Assembly: GCA_022424925.1 (NCBI GenBank)
Contig: JAKMGM010000025.1
Location: forward strand, 1-18,100
Direction: 5' to 3'
Length of the DNA stretch: 18,100 nucleotides
From: Candidatus Poseidoniaceae archaeon
GTDB taxonomy: Archaea > Thermoplasmatota > Poseidoniia > Poseidoniales > Poseidoniaceae
Shown here: positions 1 to 6,781 of the stretch, in pieces
Numbering within the stretch: position 1 is the stretch's first letter
Layout: each line of letters opens with the position of its first letter
Program-made: the position numbers and the translations under genes
Notes under the pieces: generated by a model
Seen by the model: the letters and a program-made list of their open reading frames with translations, nothing else
The model's database searches: none
What the model was told of the DNA's origin: nothing

Positions 1-49
1 GCTTGGCCCGATTGAAGGAGAGGCATACCTTCGGCAACACCTCTCATGA
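1..49 (+). CDS. Possible C-terminal end of a gene entering from the left
   Basis: From base 2 a frame stays open to a TGA at 47-49 and reads LGPIEGEAYLRQHLS. The composition is protein-like, and nothing else explains these bases. A second frame is also open to a TGA at 54-56, so the choice of frame is not certain. There is too little sequence to name a family. If real, this gene ends about 490 bases before the aldolase. Confidence 0.35.
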   Translation, partial: LGPIEGEAYLRQHLS

Positions 50-541
50 ATTATGATTAAAAAACTCACTTAAATGGCTTACCCCGATATAGAGGGACAA
101 GTATGCTTCAACATAGAAACACGACAAACAAAAGTAAATGTTCAACACTTCTATCTAACTACATTATTCCAATCAATTTGATGCCGTGGGATTCGTTGGC
201 ATGCGTACTGGTAGTACTTCTAACCTGCTTACTCACACCCGCACCAACACAACACCTGTACAGTTCACATAGGCATGCATGGTTTCATTGAGTCATGATA
301 CCAACCTGGGTCATCATCAGAAGCGAACAACGACGGCTCTGTTGAATTCATATGACGATGTTGAGACACTGACGTATATCCCCAAGTTGCAGATGTACTA
401 TACCGTTCAAAGTAGGTCAAGGAGCGTATGGGAGCTGTACATCAGCCATCTTGCGGGCATCGAAATTTCCAGTGTCTTTTTGGAAAACTTTGGCCGTAGT
501 CTTGAAGTCCTCGGTGCGTTTCGCCCAACTCAAGGTGAACG
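50..541. other. Long stretch without a convincing gene, upstream of the aldolase
   Basis: Short reading frames here (for example 103-291 and 279-548 on +) have low-complexity, non-domain-like translations, and the second overlaps the aldolase start, so I do not call them. The left half is AT-richer than the genes. Visible items are a perfect palindrome GTACT-GGT-AGTAC at 205-217, two copies of GGCATGC at 198-204 and 272-278, and TATA-like stretches near 375-379 and 398-404. If one of those drives the aldolase, the mRNA has a leader of well over 100 bases. No tRNA or recognised RNA family was found. Confidence 0.4.
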
Positions 542-1468
542 ATGTTGAAGTACAATGTCCCCGCAGATGTCCCTAATGATTTGATAGATACGTACGTCCA
601 AAACATGGATGCTGCAACTGCTGGAACTGGCAAGATGAACTTGTTTGCCTGCGACCAGAAAATTGAACACCTCAACGACGATTTCTACGATGGTGGTGAT
701 GCAATACCGCTCACCTCAAACGACCCAAAGCACCTGTTTGAAATCGGTCAACGCTGTCATGACGCCGGAACCATTGGCGTTCTTGCCGGACAACTTGGCC
801 TCATTTCACAGTACGCCCGTGATTATCCGGACTTGCCGTATTTAGTCAAACTCAATTCCAAATCCCATATGGTCAAAACCAGCCAACGTGACCCTGTATC
901 CCAAGCAATGTGGGAAATGGACGATGTCATGGCTTTGACACACAACGGCATCAACGTTGTCGGGATTGGCTACACCATTTACATCGGGAGCGAATACGAA
1001 CACGATATGATGACTGAGGCTGCTCAATTCATCCGCCAAGCACACGAACTTGGTATGCTGGCCGTTGTATGGATGTACCCGCGAGGGCAAGCTGTTGCAG
1101 ACGAAAAAGACCCTCAACTCATCGCGGGCGCTGCTGGCGTTGCTGCATGTATAGGCGCTGATTTTGCAAAAGTCAACTATCCTCGTGCATTCGAAGGAAT
1201 GACCCAACCAGAATCCCTTGCCATCGCTGCTCAGGCTGCCGGCCGTACAGGAATCATCTGCTCAGGCGGAGGCTCGCTTCCTGCTCTTGAATTCCTTGAG
1301 CGTCTTCATGCACAAATGAGTGTCGGCAACTGTATGGGTGCTGCTACAGGCAGAAACATCCACCAAAGAGACACTGCGTCTGCAGTCCGAATGACTGCTG
1401 CGTGTCATGCCATCATCTGTGAAGGGGCTTCGGTTGAACAAGCCATGGCCATCTTCGAAGGCAACTGA
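542..1468 (+). CDS. Archaeal class I fructose-bisphosphate aldolase (DhnA/COG1830 type)
   Basis: A 308-residue cytosolic TIM-barrel aldolase of the archaeal class I (Schiff-base) family, which cleaves or forms fructose 1,6-bisphosphate in glycolysis and gluconeogenesis. The N-terminal strand carries FACDQKIEH (about 35-43). The motif GADFAKVNYP puts the Schiff-base lysine at about K210, VWMYPRG (about 176-182) provides the usual active-site tyrosine, and SGGGS (about 261) and the later GRNIHQR are the phosphate-binding loops. The length is slightly above the family's usual 260-300 because of a roughly 30-residue N-terminal extension. The ATG at 542 is the only good start: an in-frame stop lies at 536-538, and GGTGA at 534-538 is a close, weak ribosome site. 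A related aldolase in aromatic amino acid synthesis (ADH synthase) is the main alternative; the standalone context does not decide between them. Confidence 0.9.
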   Translation: MLKYNVPADVPNDLIDTYVQNMDAATAGTGKMNLFACDQKIEHLNDDFYDGGDAIPLTSNDPKHLFEIGQRCHDAGTIGVLAGQLGLISQYARDYPDLPYLVKLNSKSHMVKTSQRDPVSQAMWEMDDVMALTHNGINVVGIGYTIYIGSEYEHDMMTEAAQFIRQAHELGMLAVVWMYPRGQAVADEKDPQLIAGAAGVAACIGADFAKVNYPRAFEGMTQPESLAIAAQAAGRTGIICSGGGSLPALEFLERLHAQMSVGNCMGAATGRNIHQRDTASAVRMTAACHAIICEGASVEQAMAIFEGN

Positions 1469-1504
1469 ACACGATGAAAAGCGTGCATTGTACAATCGCG
1501 CCTG

Positions 1505-1510
1505 TTATAG
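1505..1510 (+). promoter_or_regulatory. TATA-like box for a probably leaderless transcript
   Basis: TTATAG lies about 26 bases before the ATG at 1533, the usual spacing between an archaeal TATA box and the transcription start. No Shine-Dalgarno-like sequence precedes that ATG. Together this suggests that the surface-protein mRNA starts at or next to its start codon. The match to a TATA box is modest. Confidence 0.4.
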
Positions 1511-1532
1511 CGTAGGATGAACTGACCATATT

Positions 1533-4500
1533 ATGCGAGTTCAGGCGATACTCCTCGTGCTCGTTATGATTCTCGGAGGGGGTGTGGCATTGGCCATAAG
1601 CGAATCTTCCCGCTCCACCTCGGATTTCAGTCAACCCACTCCGCACTTGACTTCCTCGAACTCTGATTCAGAATCATGGACGATGACGCCGCAAACAGGT
1701 CCTATCGATGAGGAGACTGAAGTTACCATTACCGGCACTGGATTCGCCAACCTTGCTTTTTCAAACACCACAAACGATGGGTTGAACCATCAATGGGTGG
1801 AGACTACTGCTGACTACACCGACGAAGCCGGCCGATGGAATGCCGTCACCGTCGATTCAAACGGTCACGTCCACGTCGTTCACATCAACGGTGGGAATTA
1901 CCAGATTCGGCACAGTGTTTTTGATGGAACAAATTGGAATTCAGTCAAAATCCAAGATTGTGGACAAACATACTGCTGGGATGTTCACATGGTCATTGAT
2001 GAGAACGATGAACTCCATGCAGCCTACACAACAGACTCCACATGGGCTGAAACGCTTGTGTACATGCACTATGATGGAACGCATTGGACGAGCCAAGAAG
2101 TCTCTCCAAGCGCTAACTTTGGCCCTGTTGGCATCGCTGTAGATTCGAACAATCATCCGCATATTTCCTATGCTGCAGAAGGTGATTTCTGCGGAAATGG
2201 GCTCAAACTTGCGTCTTTTGATGGAACGAGTTGGGGAAATCAATACTTGGAGACAGGCAGTAATCGTGGTTGTGAGTCGGCTATTGTAATCGATGAGAGT
2301 GACCACATCCATGTAGCATACCAGAATCGTGCCGATTCAAAATTATCGTTCATCACCAACAGAAGTGGTTCGTGGGACAGATATACACCTGACGCAGCAA
2401 ACCCTCCCAGTAGTTTGTATCCTGGTTACATGACATCGATGGTCGTCGATCAACAAGGGCAATTTCATATCGCCCACTTCGATGACAAGGAAGATGATTT
2501 ACGGTACTCAACCGGCGTCCCAAATGGCCAATGGAGCACCACGATCATAGATTCATCAGGTCACACTGGACGCGATCCGTCAATCGCTCTGGATTTCTCC
2601 GGAAACCCTCATATTGCATACAACTCATGGTCTGGGTGGGATTTGAAATACGCCGTGTACAATTCGACAACCGCTTCGTGGGAAAAGAGTTCTCTTTCAA
2701 CAACAGGTGATGTCGGTCAAGGGAATTCGATGTTCATTGATCAGAATGGAATCATCCATGTCGCATTCAGTGATGAGGATACAAACACTCTAAAATACGC
2801 TTCCAAATCGACTGGTTTACGTCAAACCAACGAAGTACGCGTGGACTTTGGCGCATATGGTTCAGTTGTTGGAACGGTCGTGAACGATACAACCATCACC
2901 TTTAGCACGCCCTTTGGAATGGCAACGAATGGCCATTCTACGCCTTCGATTTGGGATTCACAGGGCAATGAACACCCGATGAACAGCAGCTTCGTGTTTC
3001 ACTTACCGAATGACCTTGACAGCGATGGCGTCAGCAATGAGATCGACGACTGCCCAACCGATTCGGGCACTTCGACACTCGATTCTGTAGGTTGCCCTGA
3101 TATGGACGCAGATGGTTACGCTGATGGTACCGACGCATTTCCGAGCGACGCTTCGCAATGGCTGGATACGGACGGCGACGGGTACGGCGATAATGTGGAA
3201 GGCAACCAATCCGATGCTTGTCCGAATACCAGCGGAAATTCAACGATAGGAACGCTTGGCTGTCCGGATAACGATGGAGATGGCGTGGCAAATTCAATCG
3301 ATGCGTTTCCAAACGATGCTACAGAAACAGTTGATACTGACGCCGACGGAGTTGGTGACAACAGTGACATGTTCCCGTTTGACGCAAATGAGACGATGGA
3401 TTCGGATGGAGACGGGGTTGGTGACAACGCTGATGCATTACCACACGACCCGTTCGAAACGATGGACAGCGACGGTGATGGAATCGGCGATAACAGCGAT
3501 ACTTATCCCTTCATCAACAACAACCTTGATTCAGACGCCGATGGGTATCTCAACACTGTCGACGCCTTTCCAAACGACCAAACGCAGTGGAACGATAGCG
3601 ACGCTGATGGTTTTGGAGACAACCCATCCGGCAACAATTCTGATGCTTTTGTTAGCGATTCAACACAATGGTCCGACAGTGACGGGGACGGATACGGAGA
3701 TAATTGGGGGAACAGCACGTGGAACGAAACCCGCTTGTTCATCTGGCCGGGTCAGTTTGTCGATGGTGCTGTTGGTGCCGATCATTGTCCTTTAGAGGAA
3801 GGTAATTCGACTTCGAACGGATTCTTTGGTTGCCCTGACAGCGATGGTGATGGAAACGCAGATATCTACGATTCAACTGATACCGATAACGAATCTGAAA
3901 ACATTGATTCAGATGGCGACGGGGTTCAAGACGAAAATGATGCTTGCCCAACAAGCGCATTGGGTGAGTATGTCGATGAAACAGGTTGTATGATTGACAG
4001 TGACAATGACGGTATTGATGATTTGAAAGACATATGCCCAAACACGACGATAGGGGCTCAAGTCACGGCAGAAGGGTGTGCTATGAATACGCAAAGTGAA
4101 GGGAGTTCCTTCGTTGACGCTCTGTTTTCCGGTGGTTCAAATTCTGCACGAACAACCGTTGGTGTCGGCGCCATTGTTTTGGCCCTACTTGCCGTACTCC
4201 AAACCAACTTTGTTGCGGCACTGTTGCCAGATGCATTCCGGTGGGTACAAGTTCTTCGTCGCTCTAACAAGCTCACGAACGAAGAACGAAATGAACTGAC
4301 CTACCTTCAATCACTGGTCCAAGCCTACTTTTCGGATATGGCCATGCTATCGGAAGAACTCTTGCGTTTGAACGCTGACTTGACCGCACGTTACACGAAC
4401 AATGAAATCACCAAAGAGACGCGTACGAAGTTGAATACATTGATTGAGGACCTTCTCTCATCAAGCCCCGAACATATTGAAAGAATCGCCTACAACGATG

Positions 4501-4751
4501 CATACTTCGGCCTTATCGGAACCATCAGTACTGCGGAACGAACTGAACTACTGCAACAAGAACTCGCTATGAGGGATACGTCTGTGGGGGCTATGGCGGC
4601 TCTCGACACACAGACTCACCACCCGCCCGCGATTGACCTTCGAGGGGCGATAAGTGCAGACGACGGGCATGAATATATCGAATACCCTTCCACGAGTGGT
4701 ACGTGGTTTGTTCGTAACCAAACTTCTGGTGAATGGGAAAAGTGGTCGTAG
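1533..4751 (+). CDS. Membrane-anchored surface protein: split IPT/TIG, seven-repeat propeller, thrombospondin-3-like repeats
   Basis: A 1072-residue exported protein. Residues 1-22 are a signal peptide (hydrophobic ILLVLVMILGGGVALA). Residues 50-74 (TGPIDEETEVTITGTGF) look like the start of an IPT/TIG immunoglobulin-like domain, and residues about 432-491 (VRVDFGAYGS, TTITFSTPFG, ending SFVFH) look like its remainder. Between them, about 98-430, are seven repeats of the form (I/V)xxDxxGxxHxAY...LxYA..DGxxW, consistent with a seven-bladed beta-propeller. Residues about 493-850 hold 13 DxDxDG-type thrombospondin-3-like calcium loops separated by DAFP or CP segments. Residues about 874-897 form one membrane span, followed by a basic, helical, probably cytoplasmic tail ending in GTWFVRNQTSGEWEKW. 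It probably displays a calcium-stiffened stalk with a propeller head for adhesion or substrate binding; the ligand is unknown. It stands alone on this strand. Confidence 0.9.
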   Translation: MRVQAILLVLVMILGGGVALAISESSRSTSDFSQPTPHLTSSNSDSESWTMTPQTGPIDEETEVTITGTGFANLAFSNTTNDGLNHQWVETTADYTDEAGRWNAVTVDSNGHVHVVHINGGNYQIRHSVFDGTNWNSVKIQDCGQTYCWDVHMVIDENDELHAAYTTDSTWAETLVYMHYDGTHWTSQEVSPSANFGPVGIAVDSNNHPHISYAAEGDFCGNGLKLASFDGTSWGNQYLETGSNRGCESAIVIDESDHIHVAYQNRADSKLSFITNRSGSWDRYTPDAANPPSSLYPGYMTSMVVDQQGQFHIAHFDDKEDDLRYSTGVPNGQWSTTIIDSSGHTGRDPSIALDFSGNPHIAYNSWSGWDLKYAVYNSTTASWEKSSLSTTGDVGQGNSMFIDQNGIIHVAFSDEDTNTLKYASKSTGLRQTNEVRVDFGAYGSVVGTVVNDTTITFSTPFGMATNGHSTPSIWDSQGNEHPMNSSFVFHLPNDLDSDGVSNEIDDCPTDSGTSTLDSVGCPDMDADGYADGTDAFPSDASQWLDTDGDGYGDNVEGNQSDACPNTSGNSTIGTLGCPDNDGDGVANSIDAFPNDATETVDTDADGVGDNSDMFPFDANETMDSDGDGVGDNADALPHDPFETMDSDGDGIGDNSDTYPFINNNLDSDADGYLNTVDAFPNDQTQWNDSDADGFGDNPSGNNSDAFVSDSTQWSDSDGDGYGDNWGNSTWNETRLFIWPGQFVDGAVGADHCPLEEGNSTSNGFFGCPDSDGDGNADIYDSTDTDNESENIDSDGDGVQDENDACPTSALGEYVDETGCMIDSDNDGIDDLKDICPNTTIGAQVTAEGCAMNTQSEGSSFVDALFSGGSNSARTTVGVGAIVLALLAVLQTNFVAALLPDAFRWVQVLRRSNKLTNEERNELTYLQSLVQAYFSDMAMLSEELLRLNADLTARYTNNEITKETRTKLNTLIEDLLSSSPEHIERIAYNDAYFGLIGTISTAERTELLQQELAMRDTSVGAMAALDTQTHHPPAIDLRGAISADDGHEYIEYPSTSGTWFVRNQTSGEWEKWS

Positions 4752-4800
4752 TACACTGAAAGATAGTTCTGATCAACAAAAAGGCTCAATCATATCGCAA

Positions 4801-4825
4801 TTCAGCGAGAACGATGTTTGCTGAA
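4801..4825. terminator. Stem-loop between converging genes, possible terminator
   Basis: TTCAGC (4801-4806) is complementary to GCTGAA (4820-4825), giving a 6-bp stem with a 13-base loop in the 75-base gap between the surface-protein gene and the converging SAH hydrolase gene. Read on the minus strand, a short T-run follows (complement of AAAAA at about 4779-4783), so it fits the end of the hydrolase message better than that of the plus-strand gene. Archaeal termination relies mainly on T-runs, so the role of the stem is uncertain. Confidence 0.3.
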
Positions 4826-4826
4826 C

Positions 4827-6101
4827 TCATGTTCCGACGGTGTAATCGTCAAGGTAAGCAAGTTGCGCGTCGGTCAAGACATCGATACTGAAACCAAGCG
4901 TGTTGAGTTTCGTGGTTGCGAGTTCTTGGTCTTGCTCAGTTGTGATATCATAGACTTCCTTACCCATTGAGGCACCGTCTTTAGCCAAACGGCACAGCGA
5001 GAGGAATTGGTTGGCGAAGGACATGTCCATGACTTCAGACGGGTGCCCTTCGGCAGCTGCGAGGTTGACCAGGCGGCCACGAGCGAGCAAGAAGATTCGG
5101 CGACCGTCTGGCATGAGGAACTCCTCATTGTTTGGGCGAATCGTTCGAACAGAGGATGCACGCGCCTCCAAATCAGTAATCTTGATTTCGCAATCATAGT
5201 GTCCAGTGTTGGAGATAATAGCGCCGTCCTTCATCGAGTCGAAATGTGCGCCGGTGATGACGTCTTCCATACCGGTTGATGTGCAGAAGATGTCACCGAT
5301 CTTTGCGGCTTCATCCATTGTCATGACACTGTAGCCTTCCATAACTGCTCGAAGAGCGGGAAGAGGGTCGACTTCCGTGATGATGACGTTCGCACCCATT
5401 CCACGAGCGCGCATTGCAAGTCCGCTTCCACAGTGACCAAAGCCAGCCACGACGAAGGTCTTTCCAGCGATGAGCACTGATGTAGCACGCAGGATACCAT
5501 CAATGGTAGATTGACCGGTACCGTACACGTTGTCGAAATCCCACTTCGTCACTGCATCGTTCACTGCGATGACAGGGTATCGAAGGTCGCCGGCCGATGC
5601 CATTGCACGCAGTCGGTGAACGCCGGTTGTTGTCTCCTCAGTGCCGCCAATGACGCCTTCAGAGTACTCAGACTTTTCACCGTGGACACGGACAATCAAA
5701 TCCGCACCGTCATCAAGCGTAAGGGTTGGTTTGAACTCAAGTGTTCTGTCGATGCACCAGTAGAAATCGTCGTTCGATTGACCGTGCCAAGCGTGAACAG
5801 AGTATCCCTCAGCAGCCAACCATGCAGCCACTTCGTCTTGGGTTGAGAGCGGATTGCATCCAGACCATGAAATTTCAGCGCCTGCGGCACGAATGGTTTC
5901 GATGAGAACAGCAGTTTCCTTCGTGACGTGAAGGCATCCAGCGACTCGCATACCAGCAAGAGGTTTGGTCTGCTCTGCTTCTTCCTTGATTTTCGCCATG
6001 ACAGGCATTCGAGCGCGTGCCCAATCAACGAGTAGAGCTCCCTTTTCGGCCAAATTGATGTCGCGGACGGTATAGTTCTCAGTTGTATCCAAGTTATCCA
6101 T
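4827..6101 (-). CDS. ahcY: S-adenosylhomocysteine hydrolase
   Basis: A 424-residue NAD-dependent cytosolic enzyme that splits S-adenosylhomocysteine into homocysteine and adenosine, clearing the inhibitor left by methyltransferases. Substrate-domain landmarks are LHVTKETA (H58 in CLH), DDGADL (about 130-135) and GGTEETTTG (about 152-160). VNDAVTKWDFDNVYGTGQS (about 180-198) holds the catalytic Lys and Asp and the archaeal GTGQS form. The NAD-binding Rossmann motif is GFGHCGSG (about 220-227). Like other archaeal and thermophile enzymes it lacks the C-terminal Lys/Tyr tail of the eukaryotic and proteobacterial forms. Some archaeal relatives act on S-inosylhomocysteine instead, and the sequence alone does not exclude that. 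The ATG at 6101 has no strong ribosome site. The gene lies 77 bases downstream of a small winged-helix gene on the same strand and may share its transcript. Confidence 0.95.
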   Translation of the reverse strand: MDNLDTTENYTVRDINLAEKGALLVDWARARMPVMAKIKEEAEQTKPLAGMRVAGCLHVTKETAVLIETIRAAGAEISWSGCNPLSTQDEVAAWLAAEGYSVHAWHGQSNDDFYWCIDRTLEFKPTLTLDDGADLIVRVHGEKSEYSEGVIGGTEETTTGVHRLRAMASAGDLRYPVIAVNDAVTKWDFDNVYGTGQSTIDGILRATSVLIAGKTFVVAGFGHCGSGLAMRARGMGANVIITEVDPLPALRAVMEGYSVMTMDEAAKIGDIFCTSTGMEDVITGAHFDSMKDGAIISNTGHYDCEIKITDLEARASSVRTIRPNNEEFLMPDGRRIFLLARGRLVNLAAAEGHPSEVMDMSFANQFLSLCRLAKDGASMGKEVYDITTEQDQELATTKLNTLGFSIDVLTDAQLAYLDDYTVGT

Positions 6102-6178
6102 GCCGTGCCCAAATACTCATCCCTATTGAATCCCTCGTCAAAGGAACTCGAACACCAAGACCTGAGGCTTGAACGAAC

Positions 6179-6508
6179 TCAAAGAGTGCGGTTCGTGCTG
6201 GTACCGGTTGTGACGTTACCGTCGTTGTCGATGATGATCGGTGTTCCTTCTTGCCATCCGGGGCAGTTTGAGGAAACCCAGTTTCGGGTAGCCCATTCGC
6301 AAATGTCATATCCACCAGAGAGGATACCAGAGCGCTTGATGTAACCGACCTTGACAATGTCCTTGTCCTTCGAAAGAACGTTACCGAGTTGTTGGCTGGT
6401 GGTACCATGACGCATGGTACTGTTGATGTGTTCCAGAATCTCAGCAGTGTTACGTGGTCGGTCTCCTAAGAATTTCTTGATTTTTTCTCTGATTCTGGTT
6501 GTTTTCAT
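6179..6508 (-). CDS. Small winged-helix DNA-binding protein
   Basis: 109 residues. Residues 1-80 have a winged-helix pattern: a basic first helix (MKTTRIREKIKKFLGDRP), a helix-turn-helix segment (NTAEILEHINST, then TTSQQLGNVLSKD), and a wing ending in IVKVGYIKRSGILSGGYDIC followed by a conserved-looking WATRNW. The last 30 residues are polar and probably flexible. No enzyme motif is visible, so it is presumably a transcriptional regulator or nucleoid-type protein; its target is unknown. The start is well supported by AGGAGG (minus strand, plus coordinates 6517-6522) at good spacing, one of the strongest ribosome sites in the window. It is transcribed divergently from the 840-residue winged-helix gene and sits just upstream of the SAH hydrolase gene. 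Confidence 0.75.
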   Translation of the reverse strand: MKTTRIREKIKKFLGDRPRNTAEILEHINSTMRHGTTSQQLGNVLSKDKDIVKVGYIKRSGILSGGYDICEWATRNWVSSNCPGWQEGTPIIIDNDGNVTTGTSTNRTL

Positions 6509-6580
6509 GTGTATTTCCTCCTGTCATGAGGCCGTTTCCCACAGAGGGAGAGGGCCACTGTGACAGATGAACGAGGGTGC

Positions 6581-6590
6581 TGATATAACC
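6581..6590 (-). promoter_or_regulatory. TATA-like box for the small winged-helix gene
   Basis: On the minus strand the sequence reads GGTTATATCA about 75 bases before the ATG at 6508. This would place transcription start near 6555-6560 and give a leader of about 50 bases that includes the AGGAGG ribosome site. Confidence 0.4.
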
Positions 6591-6611
6591 CTTCCCGTAG
6601 AAAATGGATGA

Positions 6612-6746
6612 TAGTTACATTTGGTATGTGTTTTGAGTGTTATTTTCACACCTGCTCGCCGACATGTAAGTAAAAACCCACTATCTCCAGTGGAAATGTG
6701 TAACTAATTGTAACTAATTAGTCAATCGAACTGGAACATTTAACTA
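6612..6746. promoter_or_regulatory. Divergent intergenic region with phased TAACTA boxes
   Basis: TAACTA occurs at 6701-6706, 6711-6716 and 6741-6746, so the copies start 10 and 30 bases apart, on one face of the helix. An inverted copy TAGTTA lies at 6612-6617. The first two are part of a perfect tandem repeat GTAACTAATT (6700-6719), and ACTAATTAGT (6713-6722) is a perfect palindrome. The third copy overlaps a TATA-like segment (TTTAACTA) about 40 bases before the ATG at 6782. This is probably an operator region for one or both divergent winged-helix genes; that function is inferred. Confidence 0.45.
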
Positions 6747-6781
6747 CGAGGCCCCTTAAGGTCAATTCAAGGTGTCTTTTG

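Noticed and set aside
103..291. 62-residue plus-strand reading frame with a hydrophobic stretch
   Set aside because: The translation has a random-looking composition, no ribosome site and no support from neighbours. The region is AT-rich, where such frames arise by chance.
3116..3427. Ser/Pro-rich minus-strand frame
   Set aside because: It is the antisense reading of the Asp/Gly repeat codons of the surface protein, which produces open repetitive frames by composition alone.
6102..6178. Possible tRNA in the 77-base gap between the winged-helix and SAH hydrolase genes
   Set aside because: The minus strand contains a TTCGAGT-like loop, but the flanking bases do not form a T stem and no acceptor or anticodon stem is seen.
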